Source: Iocasia fonsfrigidae
GTDB taxonomy: Bacteria; Bacillota; Halanaerobiia; Halanaerobiales; DTU029
Direction of reading: 5' to 3'
Length of the DNA: 64,000 nucleotides
NCBI RefSeq assembly: GCF_017751145.1
Contig: NZ_CP046640.1
Coordinates: forward strand, 2,956,137 to 3,020,136
Part shown: one piece after another, positions 38,545-48,025 of the stretch
Numbering within the stretch: the first letter of the stretch is position 1
How the letters are laid out: the number at the start of each line of letters is the position of its first letter
Translations under genes and position numbers: made by a program
Notes under the pieces: model-generated
Told to the model about the DNA's origin: nothing
The model's database searches: none
Seen by the model: the letters and a program-made list of their open reading frames with translations, nothing else

Positions 38545-39930
38545 CTAAACTTTCTCCAGAATAGACCTGGCGATTATAATACCAGATACAGAAGCCTGCA
38601 TTAACCCTCTGGTAATCCCGGCACCATCTCCACCGACATAAAGGTTCCTAAACTTTGTCTCCATATTTTTATCAACCTTTAATCTTGATGAATAAAATTT
38701 AACTTCCACACCATATAAAAGGGTATCCCTACTATATAAACCAGGGGCAAGTTTGTCCAGAGCCTCAATCATCTCTATAATATCCCTTAAATGACGGTAA
38801 GGTAAAACAAGACTCAGATCCCCTGGTGTTGCCTCTTTCAGGGTTGGTTCTGTTATCCCCCTCTTGATCCGTTCTGGTGTTGAACGATGACCGTCTAAAA
38901 GGTCACCTAGCCGCTGAACTAATACCCCACCGCCTAAGAGATTGGCCAGTTTGGCAATATCTTTACCATAGGTAATTGGTTCATGAAATGGTTCAGTAAA
39001 TGTCTTACTTACCAGCAGAGCAAAGTTAGTATTTTCAGTTTTGATTTCAGCATGACTGTGACCGTTCACAGTAATTAAACCCTGATTATTTTCATTTACT
39101 ACCTGTCCATAGGGGGACATACAGAATGTCCTAACCCTATCATCAAAAGTAGGTGTCTGGTAAATAAGCTTTGATTCATAAATACTATTAGTCAATTCTT
39201 CGGTTATTACTGCAGGACATTCTACCCTGACACCAATATCTACTGGATTTATGGCCATCTCTATTCCCAGTCTACCGGCCTCTTTACTCAACCATTCCGC
39301 ATTCTCACGCCCGGGAGCAGTTACCACAAAGTTAGCTTTTATGGTTTCTCCATTTTCACTCCTTACACCTACAACCTGCTCATTATCAACTAATAATTCT
39401 ATTATATTTACACCAAATTTAATTTCAACACCACTATTAAGAAGATAATCCTGCATCTCCTGTAAAACCTTCTGACTATAACCAGTTCCCAGATGACGCA
39501 GTCTGGCTGGTATAAACTTTAACTGGGCTTTAGTCGCCTCAGCCTTAATCTCTTCAACCCTTTCTTGATCAACACCAAAAATCCTGTCAGGAGCATTATA
39601 TTTAAGATAGATACTATCTGCATAAGTAATCTTTTCTTCCAATCTATCCCTGCCTATATATTTATGCAGATTACCACCTATCTCTGGTGATAAACTTAGT
39701 TTACCATCACTAAAAGCCCCTGCTCCACCCCAGCCCGATACAATTGAACAACTATCACACCTGAGACAGGCAGTCCCTTTTTGATCCATCGGACACGACC
39801 TTTGAGCCAAATTATTCCCTTTTTCTAATATCATTATATCCAGGCTTTCCTCTTTTCCAACTAATTCAAGGGCAGTAAATATTCCAGTCGGCCCTGAACC
39901 TACTATCACAACATCATATCTGTCCTTCAT
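38545..39930 (-). CDS. FAD-dependent oxidoreductase of unknown substrate
   Basis: 461 residues from the ATG at 39930 (ribosome site GGGGAGAAG). The N terminus is a Rossmann FAD site (DVVIVGSGPTGIFTALELVG), followed by a four-Cys stretch CPMDQKGTACLRCDSCSIVSG and GWGGAGAFSDGKLSLSPEIG. The C terminus has the second dinucleotide motif NLYVGGDGAGITRGLMQAS. This matches a widespread bacterial group annotated only as NAD(P)/FAD-dependent dehydrogenase; the substrate is unknown. Its stop lies 17 bases before the presumed start of the endonuclease gene, so the two may be cotranscribed. Confidence 0.85.
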   Translation of the reverse strand: MKDRYDVVIVGSGPTGIFTALELVGKEESLDIMILEKGNNLAQRSCPMDQKGTACLRCDSCSIVSGWGGAGAFSDGKLSLSPEIGGNLHKYIGRDRLEEKITYADSIYLKYNAPDRIFGVDQERVEEIKAEATKAQLKFIPARLRHLGTGYSQKVLQEMQDYLLNSGVEIKFGVNIIELLVDNEQVVGVRSENGETIKANFVVTAPGRENAEWLSKEAGRLGIEMAINPVDIGVRVECPAVITEELTNSIYESKLIYQTPTFDDRVRTFCMSPYGQVVNENNQGLITVNGHSHAEIKTENTNFALLVSKTFTEPFHEPITYGKDIAKLANLLGGGVLVQRLGDLLDGHRSTPERIKRGITEPTLKEATPGDLSLVLPYRHLRDIIEMIEALDKLAPGLYSRDTLLYGVEVKFYSSRLKVDKNMETKFRNLYVGGDGAGITRGLMQASVSGIIIARSILEKV

Positions 39931-39966
39931 CAACTTCTCCCCCCCTATTTTATAACATAAAACTGC

Positions 39967-39985
39967 CTCCGGATTAAAACCGGAG
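39967..39985 (-). terminator. Intrinsic terminator after the PrsW-like gene
   Basis: CTCCGG - seven-base loop - CCGGAG, followed on the minus strand by CAGTTTTATG. It separates the PrsW-like gene from the FAD oxidoreductase gene. Confidence 0.65.
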
Positions 39986-40000
39986 ACATTTTTACTAGTT

Positions 40001-40699
40001 TTACTTAAAAGGTGACCTTTCAGTTGTATTTCTAATTAATGAAGCTAAATAAAGCTGTAAAGCTACAATAATTATAATAGTATAAAATGTACTTATAAAT
40101 CCTCCTATCACCAGAAAATCATATAATCCATGGAAAAAAGTAACCAGTACAAAACCAAACCAGATCAATGACCTATCCTGTCTCTCCTTAGCCTTACTCA
40201 AGTAATAGCCAAAAATCCCAGTAAAAGAGGCATGTGCCAGACTGGTCAAAACTGCCCTTGATAAACCAACACTCAGACCAAATAATGTCGCATAGACTAA
40301 GTTTTCAAAAGCAGCAAAGCCAAGACCAACTGTTACACCATAGATAATTCCATCTACTGGTTCATCAAAATCAGGATGATTATAATGGAGCCTGTAAACC
40401 GTATATGATTTTAGTCCTTCTTCAACAAGACCAACTACAAAGATAGTACTCAAAAAAAGTATCAATAAGGGTGTTTGTGGAGTAACATACCCCCCAAAGG
40501 GTGATTCGAGTAAACTAGCTGGCAAAACAATCACTATACCCCAGAGGAAATCACGTATTATTAGATTAGTCGGTTCTGGATCATATTTATCTTGACGGTA
40601 GAAATACCAGACCCATAAAATTCCCGGTAATATTGAAACTAAAGATAATAATATTAAATTGATTATAACTCCCCCTTTTAGTTTGTAATATCCCTCCAC
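40001..40699 (-). CDS. PrsW-family intramembrane metalloprotease
   Basis: 232 residues with seven or eight hydrophobic segments. Family motifs: EEGLKSYTVYRL (EExxK), FAAFENLVY and AHASFTGIFGYYLS / FFHGLYDFLV with the conserved histidines. PrsW in Bacillus cuts the anti-sigma factor RsiW; the substrate here is unknown and no sigma/anti-sigma pair is nearby. The GTG at 40699 is used, although a second ribosome site (GGGGGAG) just before VIINLILLS suggests that translation might begin about ten codons later. Confidence 0.85.
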   Translation of the reverse strand: MEGYYKLKGGVIINLILLSLVSILPGILWVWYFYRQDKYDPEPTNLIIRDFLWGIVIVLPASLLESPFGGYVTPQTPLLILFLSTIFVVGLVEEGLKSYTVYRLHYNHPDFDEPVDGIIYGVTVGLGFAAFENLVYATLFGLSVGLSRAVLTSLAHASFTGIFGYYLSKAKERQDRSLIWFGFVLVTFFHGLYDFLVIGGFISTFYTIIIIVALQLYLASLIRNTTERSPFK

Positions 40700-40763
40700 C
40701 CCTTTTATTTATTCAATAAGAATTTGTTAATTCCTCTAAAATTTCCTAATATTTAATTGGATT

Positions 40764-41084
40764 TCAACCACTTGTTTTAAGTTCAAAAACCTCTTCTTTT
40801 CCCCTGGCATCCTTCAATTGCCAGACTATCCTGCCTTGGTAAACCTGTGGCTTAAGACTTGCCTTATAACTGGCCAGCTGATAGGGCAGCCTGGTCTCAA
40901 GAGCATTAAAGGGACAGGCTTTAACACATACCATGCAATCCCAGCAGTCCCGTTCACTCCTTATGTATGGCTTTTCTTTTTCAGAATCAACTGCAATCAG
41001 GTCACCAGGACAATATTTGATACAAGGTGGTTCATCTTGTGTACCACACCCACTACACAACTCATAATCTATCTTAATACTCAT
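40764..41084 (-). CDS. AprB-like 2x[4Fe-4S] ferredoxin subunit
   Basis: 106 residues from the third ATG of an ATGATGATG run, which has the best spacing from GGGGGT. Two cluster motifs: C-x2-C-x7-C-x3-C (ELCSGCGTQDEPPCIKYCPG) and C-x2-C-x2-C-x3-C (RDCWDCMVCVKACPFNALE), followed by a C-terminal tail (KPQVYQGRIVWQLKD), as in the beta subunit of adenylylsulfate reductase. It follows the AprA-like gene by 18 bases and would pass electrons to or from its FAD. Confidence 0.87.
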   Translation of the reverse strand: MSIKIDYELCSGCGTQDEPPCIKYCPGDLIAVDSEKEKPYIRSERDCWDCMVCVKACPFNALETRLPYQLASYKASLKPQVYQGRIVWQLKDARGKEEVFELKTSG

Positions 41085-41108
41085 CATCATACCCCCTTTT
41101 AATCATTA

Positions 41109-42821
41109 TTAAGGAACATAACGGTCACCAGAAACTAACTTCCTGTAGGGCCTCTCTATGATTTCTATCTCATTATCAACAAGCCTGCTATTAACAAACT
41201 TTAACCATTCTCTATCATTAAGATTGGGGAAATCTACCCTGCTTTGATATGCCGGCCATCTTGTTTCCTTGCGATAAAGGAGATGCTTAATTAAAACCGC
41301 TGCAATATCTATCCTATCAATTACTTCATGGCAGTTCATTAACTGGTGATAGTCCTCAGCAATTAGATATTTCACTTGGGATCTTAAATGATTGATTTTG
41401 TTTAAGGCAAGCAGTAATTCACTCTCATTCATTTCATAATATTTACTAACACCACCAGCATACTCATCCATAATCTTCTGTAATCGTTCTTCCATCTCCT
41501 CTGCTTTAACACCATCTTTATTTTCTATAGGCCTATATACCCTTTTCATCTCCATATCTACTACGGTATTATTAGACTCTTCTTGAATATCATTACACCC
41601 TGCCACATATTCTACAGCATGCTCTGCTGCTATAAACCCTTCAGCCCAACAACCGCTGACAAACTTATAGGGGGCTCCACCTGCTACATCACCTGCTGCA
41701 TAAAGCCCTTCAATAGTAGTCTGCCTGTTTTTATCTATCCAGTAACCAGACTGTGTATGACCACCTACCAAGTATGGTTCTGTCCCCTGTATTTCTATTG
41801 GTTCACTACCAGGGTTAAAGTTGTTTGCTGCCCAGGATAATACCAGTTCTGGATACATATTTAAATAACTTTTTTTCAACTCATATATATCTTCTTCCTT
41901 AAGATGGGTTGTATCCATAAATACCGGCCCTCGGCCTTCCTTCATTTCCTGGGTTGGACCATAAACCCGCAGTGGTGTTGGTGCACCTTCAGCACCCATA
42001 TGTCCATACCTGGCAGCCATAAAACGCTCACCTCTGGAATTAATCTGACTAGCGCCGAAACCCAGGGCAAGTGTACCAGTAGGTGCAATAACATCTTTTG
42101 TCCTTAAGGCAATAAACCTCATTTCCAAGGACGTCATCTCCGCCCCTGCCCTGATACCCATTGCATAACCAGCCCCTGTATTAAAAGGGGAGTACCAGAT
42201 TTTATGGTGTGATGAACCATCATTATTCGGTTTATATATACCAGCTGCCCCACCAGTACAAATAATTACTGCCTTGGCCTGAACTACATAGAAAATACCA
42301 GTTCTAACCCCAAAACCCATAACTCCTACTACTTTGCCATCATCTAACAACAAATTAGTAACCAATACCCTGTTTATCACCCTTGCCCCATATTCAATTA
42401 CCTTATTAGCAATAATCGGTTTTAATGATTCACCATTTATCTTGATATTCCATCTTCCCCTGGATATGTAATTGCCATCCTTATCCTTTTCAATGGGGAG
42501 ACCCCAGCTCTCTACCCTTTGTACTACTTCATTAAGTCTTTCGGCCATTGACAATACTAAATCCTCCCTAACTAATCCCATAGCATCTGCCCTGACATAT
42601 TTCACAAAACTCTCCGGGGTCTCACCGGGATTTATATAGGCATTAATAGCATTCATACCTGCTGCCAGACAACCACTACGCGCTATATGAGCCTTCTCCA
42701 GTATTAGGACATCCAGTTCAGGGTTAAGCTCCCTGGCCCTAACTGCTGCTAGACAGCCGGCAGTACCACCCCCTATAATAAGGAGATCTGTTTTTAAAAC
42801 TTCAGATGATATATTATTCAT
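41109..42821 (-). CDS. AprA-like flavoprotein (adenylylsulfate reductase alpha-subunit family)
   Basis: 570 residues of the fumarate reductase / APS reductase flavoprotein family. FAD site KTDLLIIGGGTAGCLAAVRA; NAINAYINPGETPESFVKY and GGAAGIYKPNNDGSSHHKIW match the AprA group better than FrdA. The block YLVGGHTQSGYWIDKNRQTT and AAGDVAGGAPYKFVSGCWAEG is AprA-like, and the partner is an AprB-like ferredoxin. No sat, dsr or qmo genes are in the window, so dissimilatory sulfate reduction is not indicated. It may act in sulfur assimilation or on another substrate (inference). Confidence 0.85.
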   Translation of the reverse strand: MNNISSEVLKTDLLIIGGGTAGCLAAVRARELNPELDVLILEKAHIARSGCLAAGMNAINAYINPGETPESFVKYVRADAMGLVREDLVLSMAERLNEVVQRVESWGLPIEKDKDGNYISRGRWNIKINGESLKPIIANKVIEYGARVINRVLVTNLLLDDGKVVGVMGFGVRTGIFYVVQAKAVIICTGGAAGIYKPNNDGSSHHKIWYSPFNTGAGYAMGIRAGAEMTSLEMRFIALRTKDVIAPTGTLALGFGASQINSRGERFMAARYGHMGAEGAPTPLRVYGPTQEMKEGRGPVFMDTTHLKEEDIYELKKSYLNMYPELVLSWAANNFNPGSEPIEIQGTEPYLVGGHTQSGYWIDKNRQTTIEGLYAAGDVAGGAPYKFVSGCWAEGFIAAEHAVEYVAGCNDIQEESNNTVVDMEMKRVYRPIENKDGVKAEEMEERLQKIMDEYAGGVSKYYEMNESELLLALNKINHLRSQVKYLIAEDYHQLMNCHEVIDRIDIAAVLIKHLLYRKETRWPAYQSRVDFPNLNDREWLKFVNSRLVDNEIEIIERPYRKLVSGDRYVP

Positions 42822-42910
42822 TTATAGCTAACCCCTCCTACAAAAATTTACCTTATATACTATGCATTATTAAACACAAATGTGATGTTCTAAAATAAAT
42901 AATAATAGTA

Positions 42911-42939
42911 TAAAAAAAGCAGACCTTTAAGCCTGCTTC
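42911..42939 (-). terminator. Intrinsic terminator after the NarL-type regulator gene
   Basis: On the minus strand GAAGCAGGC - TTAAAG - GTCTGCTTTTTTTAT: stem AAGCAG(GC) with a run of seven T. It ends the two-component unit before the AprA-like gene. Confidence 0.75.
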
Positions 42940-42971
42940 AAAACTGTCAAAATTTATTATTACTTCTTTTT

Positions 42972-43026
42972 CTAGAGTGTGTTCGTATACCTGTGATTAT
43001 ATATCCCTTAAATACCGTGACTCTAG
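42972..43026. repeat. Inverted repeat CTAGAGT ... ACTCTAG
   Basis: Seven-base perfect arms 41 bases apart, directly after the regulator stop. The interior segment (GTGATTATATATCCC) resembles a stretch at about 37796-37812 (GTGGATTATATATCCC), so a short dispersed intergenic repeat is possible. Confidence 0.35.
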
Positions 43027-43677
43027 TTACAGATTTGTTTGATTTATATATAGTGCCAGTTCAGTTCTGTTCTGTAATTCTAATTTTTCCAAAACTTTTG
43101 TAACATAATTTTTCACAGTTCCTACTGTCAAAAATAGTTTTTCAGAAATAGATTTATTACTCTTACCTTCAGCAACTAATTTAGCAACATCCAACTCTCT
43201 ATCTGTTAATAATTGAAATTTATTATCTTTCTTTAAATCTTCATTTTCATTATGGGCATTATTATTTAATGACTTTAAAATTTTTTTAGTAACATCGGGA
43301 TTGAGTAGGACATTTCCTTTATAAGCTGTTTTAATAACATCAATTAGAACATCAGAATCGGAATCTTTTAAGATATAGCCATCAGCCCCGTTTTTTAGTC
43401 CGTTAAATATAAACTCATCCTCATTAAAAGTAGTTAAAATGATTATTTTTATATCAGGATACTTTTCTTTAATCAGTTTAGTTGCCTTAACTCCGTCCAT
43501 TACAGGCATTCTGATATCCATAAGGACAACATCAGGAATCTTTTCAGGTATCATTTCAAGGGCCTGTTTACCATTCTCTGCTTCCCCTATAATATTTATT
43601 TTATTATCAAGGCTTAGTATCATTTTTATACCATCTCTTACAATTTGCTGATCATCGACAATTATTGTGTTAATCAT
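43027..43677 (-). CDS. NarL/LuxR-type response regulator
   Basis: 216 residues. Receiver domain with DDQ at 8-10, phospho-acceptor D54 in VVLMDIRMPVMDG and GYILKDSDS; C-terminal LuxR helix-turn-helix LTDRELDVAKLVAEGKSNKS and VGTVKNYVTKVLEKL. Partner of the (frameshifted) kinase encoded upstream. The target genes are not evident; the divergent outer-membrane protease gene is one candidate. Confidence 0.93.
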   Translation of the reverse strand: MINTIIVDDQQIVRDGIKMILSLDNKINIIGEAENGKQALEMIPEKIPDVVLMDIRMPVMDGVKATKLIKEKYPDIKIIILTTFNEDEFIFNGLKNGADGYILKDSDSDVLIDVIKTAYKGNVLLNPDVTKKILKSLNNNAHNENEDLKKDNKFQLLTDRELDVAKLVAEGKSNKSISEKLFLTVGTVKNYVTKVLEKLELQNRTELALYINQTNL

Positions 43678-43732
43678 ATATTATTTTGCCCCCCTCTATA
43701 TTTTAAGAATAATTAACTCATACCATATAATT

Positions 43733-44918
43733 TTATATTTTCTGGTATATAGGAATTTTTGCTTTTATTAAAAAACCTTCATTTTTATAGCTGTCAAAGT
43801 CAACATAACCACCTAAATTTTTTATCCTGTTTTCTATCCCCTTTAAACCATTTGACATAGTAATTTTATCACAACCCACACCATTATCTTTAATTATTAA
43901 TATTAAATTATTTTTTTCTATAAATAATTTCAGTTTAAATAATGTTGCTTTCCCATGTTTTATCCCATTTGTTAAACTTTCCCTAATCGTTTTATAGATA
44001 CAAAGCTTAAAGCTAGGATTTAAGGATTCTAAATCTTCCTTCATTATTAAATCAATTTTTATATCACCTAATGTTGAAAATTTATCTATAAGTTCATTTA
44101 TAGAATTTCTTAGGCTTTCAATATTGCGTTCTTCCTTTAGTGCATTAACAGCCTCCCTTAATTTGGATGTACTAGATTTTGCAATACTTCTTGCTTTTAT
44201 AATAACTTTTTGTGCTTTTCCCGGATTACTAGTAAAGGTTTTTTCTGCGAATTCCAGGTGCATTATTAGGGCCATCAATGAATGTCCTAAAGAATCATGA
44301 ATTTCCTGAGCAACCCTTTCCCTTTCTCTGGCAATAGAAAGTTCTTCAATTTTTTGTGAGTATTCATGTAATTTTATATTTGATAGTTTTAATTTTTCAT
44401 TTAGTTTTTTCGTTTCTTCTTTCTTTATATGTATAGAATGATATATATATCATATAAGCAATACTAAAATAACAAAAGAATGATATTCCAGTCTCGATTA
44501 GCCTTTCATAAATATTAAGTTTTTCCCTATCAGGATCAAAAAAATTTATAATTAAAAGTAAAATACTATAGAGTAACAGAAATAGTTGCTTTTTTTTTGT
44601 CTTGATATAAAAAATTTCATTTATTTTAAAAATATAATAATAACCCACTATTAATAAATCAGGTGCTAAGTAACTTAATATAGCTACTAGAATTATAGAT
44701 AAATCAAGTGAATAATAGTACCATTCATTTATCACTCTTTCATTAGTATTTCTTAAGAAATCATTTGTTATTAATAATAAAAATAAGATAGAAAATATTA
44801 TTATTTGAATATAATTTAAATTATTACAAATCTGATAATATGTTATTAATAGAATGAAAAAAAGAAGTATTATTTTAATATACTTATTATTTGTTAAATA
44901 TTTACTCCGGTTTATCAT
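43733..44918 (-). pseudogene. NarX/DesK-type sensor kinase gene split by a one-base frameshift
   Basis: Two frames together encode one kinase. 44918-44397 gives a membrane domain of 173 residues (MINRSKYLTNNKYIK, about five or six helices) ending TYKERRNEKTK-stop. The downstream frame reads KLNEKLKLSNIKLHEYSQ, then ARERERVAQEIHDSLGHSLM with the phospho-acceptor His, then the HATPase part (TIRESLTNGIKHGKA, IKDNGVGCD, GLKGIENRI) to 43733. The frames meet at a run of six T on the plus strand (44405-44410, six A on the coding strand); five A would restore one reading frame. The only start in the second frame, TTG at 44278, lies after the catalytic His, so the second part cannot be an independent kinase. 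Confidence 0.8.
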
Positions 44919-45225
44919 TTATTAAGTTCTCCTCCTTAAAACTTCTGTTTAGATTATATCATCCAGGAAAAGATTTTAAAATATTACTTAAGTAATATGT
45001 AATTTGGTGTCTAAAGTAACTATAAAAAAATGGATTAATTAGTTATACTCTTGATATACTCTGAAATGTACAATATGGTATTTAGGTTAAGAATTAATAA
45101 TTATCTTGTATTATTAAAATCACTATAAAGGGACTATAAAAAAAATAATAAAATAATGAAGTGAAGGAATAAATAAATTTACTGGAAATTAAAATCAATA
45201 AAATTTAATGTCAGGGGGAATCTAC

Positions 45226-45255
45226 TTGACCTCTTTTCATATTAAATAGTATAAT
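45226..45255 (+). promoter_or_regulatory. Sigma-A promoter of the outer-membrane protease gene
   Basis: TTGACC (45226-45231), 18-bp spacer, TATAAT (45250-45255), 53 bases before the TTG start. A second, weaker candidate (TTGATA - 17 bp - TATGGT) lies at 45051-45079. The 389-base gap 44919-45307 holds nothing else that I can identify. Confidence 0.75.
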
Positions 45256-45307
45256 GTAGCAGTATTTGTATATTGAAACCAAGAAAATTGCAAGGGGGCA
45301 TTTTACA

Positions 45308-47830
45308 TTGAAAAGAATATTATTTCTATTTTTTTATTTGTTTTTGATAATAATACCTGTTTCATCAATAGGATTGGCTACATCTATTTCTGATTGGAAG
45401 ACTTATGAAACAGATGATTTTATTATCTTTTATCCTCAAGGGTATGAAGCTCAGGCCAAAGAAACTCTCTATTATTTAAGTAAATATAAATCTAAAGTGG
45501 ATACACTCACAGGTAATGATAATAAGATTAAAACACGCATTGTAATTCAGGATAGCGGCTTATTAACTGATGGTGAAGCTGACCCTATATCTGTTAAAAT
45601 TAGCATTTTCACTTGTAATCCAGAGCTTTTTTCAAATATGATAAGTTATGATAGCTGGTTAAGACTGGTCAGTGTCCATGAGTATACACATATATCTCAA
45701 ATGACTAATAGCAGTGGAACAGCATCTTCCTTAACTAAAATATTTGGTAATTATTTTTCACCAAATATCCATATCCCACTGTGGATGATGGAAGGAATTA
45801 CTGTATATAGTGAATCACAAGTCAGCCCTTATGAAGGGAGATTAAATGGTGGATATTTTGATACCTTTATAGCAAGTAAAGCAGCCGAGGGCAAATTACC
45901 ATCTATTTTAGAAGCCAATTATGGGCATAATCATTTCCCTTTCGGACAATATTATCTTTATGGTGGAGAATTCTTTAAATATTTAGCAGCAACTTATGGT
46001 GAAGAGAAAATCACCCAATTTTTTAACGAATATGGGTCATATTACTGGACACCTATAATAGGAGATTTCTTCCCTGCTCTAGGTATCGATAAAGCAGCAA
46101 AAAAAATATATGGTAAAACCTTTCCACAATTATTTGAAGAATGGCAGTTAAATGAAACAAACAAATATAAAGATTGGAAAATAAGTGGAACAGCGGTCGT
46201 TAAAAATAAACTAGGTGGAAGTATTTATGGTTTAAATTATGCCAAGAAAAAATTATATTATTTTAAAGTTAAACGCATTACTCCAGGACCTTTCAGATAT
46301 TTTGAATTATATAACTTAGTAGAATATGATTTGCAGAATAATAAAGAAAGAATTTTAAAAACTTTTTCTGAACCCTGGAATGGTATGATTCAAATAGTAA
46401 ACAACAAATTATATTTTTCTCTTCTTGATAAATCAGGAGAAAATGCTATTTTACATAGTTATGACTTGAAAACAAACCAAATACAAAAAATATTAAAAGA
46501 TGATTTTAATGATTTCACTGTTTTAGATGATGAAATAATTATTTATGCCAAGAAAAATAAGGATAAATACGGTTCAGAAATATGGAAATATAGTAATAAA
46601 GACAAGCAAAAAATAGGGATTACGTTAGAGCTTATTAGCGAAATGAAATCTTATCAAGATAAATTTATTGTAGTTAGTAAAGAAGCTGTCGGTTCTTATG
46701 GCATAAAATATTTAAATATTGACGATCTATCTTTAGAAGCAATTATTGATACTCCTTATGCTGAAGCAAATATGAACCTAATAGGAGATAAACTTTATTA
46801 TAATAGTAACTACCAAGGATTTACTACTACCTATCAATATGATTTATACAAAAAGAAATTAGTTGAATTTACTGATGGTAATAACTCGATAAGAGGTATT
46901 CAAGCACTTGATTATAAAGATAATCTTTATTTTACTTCAATTTCTGCTGAAGAAATCAACTTATATAAAACTCCTTTAAATTATGAACCAGTACCAATAC
47001 CCAAAACGGAAAATGTTGAAAGCGATGTTGACTTAGCTGATTTAGATATTGAAATAAAAGAAGGAAATGGATTGTCTAAAAGCTTAAGTTATTTGCTTAA
47101 ACCAAATATAAGACTTTTCCCATCTTTATTGGCTGGACAAGATGCATTGGGTTTAAATTCCTATTCGATAGACTATTCTGATGATGGATTAGATTATTAT
47201 TTCAACTCACAAATGTTATTACCATTTACTATAAGTCATGCTACACCAGATGATGATGACGAGGAAAGAGAGACAAAATTAGATTTATTTCTCCCTTTAT
47301 CTTCAAATGTAATCTTAGATTATAATACTAATTTTAGTGAAGATGCTATTCCAGGCATAAGGTTTCTTTTACCTTCAGTTAGACAAAATCTAGCACTTTA
47401 TTTACAAACTAACGTTAATAGTGATGGTGTTAATAGTGAATTGAATTACAGTTATTTATTTGATAATAGTAGTATTATTTTCCAAGGAAGTAAATTCGAA
47501 GATTTTGAAAAAGATGCTGATATTAGGGGTTTTGATTTTGACGATTTTGATAATGGTTACCAGGGGAGCCTTGAATATCTTTACAAATTAGCAGAAATAA
47601 AAAAGGGGTTATGGAATCCAAATATCTTTATTGGTGATATTTATGCTAGTGTTTTCGTTGACTACTTTAATGATACTGATTTAGATAATGAAGAATCAGC
47701 CTATGGCTATGAATTATCTTTTGAAATAGGTATGGCACAGCAAATTCATTTTGTTCCTATGATTGGTGTTGCTGTATCTGATGATGATACAGAAAAATAT
47801 CTTGGTTTTAAAATCCTTGGTTTTTTCTAG
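45308..47830 (+). CDS. Outer-membrane gluzincin metalloprotease with beta-propeller and C-terminal barrel
   Basis: 840 residues from TTG at 45308 (MKRILFLFFYLFLIIIPV), which has AAGGGGG nine bases upstream; the frame is open further back but that part lacks a ribosome site. After the signal peptide comes a peptidase MA-like domain (about 30-290) with the zinc motif H124-E-Y-T-H128 in VHEYTHISQ and the third ligand E162 in WMMEGITVYSE. Residues 300-560 are repeated short strands like a TolB-type propeller (NNKLYFSLLDKSGENAILHS, DKLYYNSNYQG). Residues 590-840 are amphipathic strands ending in GFKILGFF, a terminal-Phe barrel signature. Predicted outer-membrane anchored protease or surface processing protein; substrate unknown. 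Confidence 0.75.
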   Translation: MKRILFLFFYLFLIIIPVSSIGLATSISDWKTYETDDFIIFYPQGYEAQAKETLYYLSKYKSKVDTLTGNDNKIKTRIVIQDSGLLTDGEADPISVKISIFTCNPELFSNMISYDSWLRLVSVHEYTHISQMTNSSGTASSLTKIFGNYFSPNIHIPLWMMEGITVYSESQVSPYEGRLNGGYFDTFIASKAAEGKLPSILEANYGHNHFPFGQYYLYGGEFFKYLAATYGEEKITQFFNEYGSYYWTPIIGDFFPALGIDKAAKKIYGKTFPQLFEEWQLNETNKYKDWKISGTAVVKNKLGGSIYGLNYAKKKLYYFKVKRITPGPFRYFELYNLVEYDLQNNKERILKTFSEPWNGMIQIVNNKLYFSLLDKSGENAILHSYDLKTNQIQKILKDDFNDFTVLDDEIIIYAKKNKDKYGSEIWKYSNKDKQKIGITLELISEMKSYQDKFIVVSKEAVGSYGIKYLNIDDLSLEAIIDTPYAEANMNLIGDKLYYNSNYQGFTTTYQYDLYKKKLVEFTDGNNSIRGIQALDYKDNLYFTSISAEEINLYKTPLNYEPVPIPKTENVESDVDLADLDIEIKEGNGLSKSLSYLLKPNIRLFPSLLAGQDALGLNSYSIDYSDDGLDYYFNSQMLLPFTISHATPDDDDEERETKLDLFLPLSSNVILDYNTNFSEDAIPGIRFLLPSVRQNLALYLQTNVNSDGVNSELNYSYLFDNSSIIFQGSKFEDFEKDADIRGFDFDDFDNGYQGSLEYLYKLAEIKKGLWNPNIFIGDIYASVFVDYFNDTDLDNEESAYGYELSFEIGMAQQIHFVPMIGVAVSDDDTEKYLGFKILGFF

Positions 47831-47963
47831 TGTTATAATTAGTTAGCTTTCTTTTAAATAACCTATCATTAATAATCTACAGACATCTTCTACAATACAT
47901 CTAAGCAAAGTAAGACAAAAGTATAAGCTTATTTTGGGACAAATAATTTCAAACAATTTTTCT

Positions 47964-47996
47964 AAAAAAGGCACCCTATTGCAGGATGCCTTTTTA
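47964..47996. terminator. Bidirectional intrinsic terminator between the protease gene and adhE
   Basis: AAAAAGGCA-C-CC / GG-A-TGCCTTTTT stem with a short loop; T-runs follow on both strands. It serves the converging plus-strand protease gene and the long minus-strand hydrogenase-rex-adhE operon. Confidence 0.85.
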
Positions 47997-48025
47997 CTAT
48001 AGATTATTATTAATTCTAAGTATGT

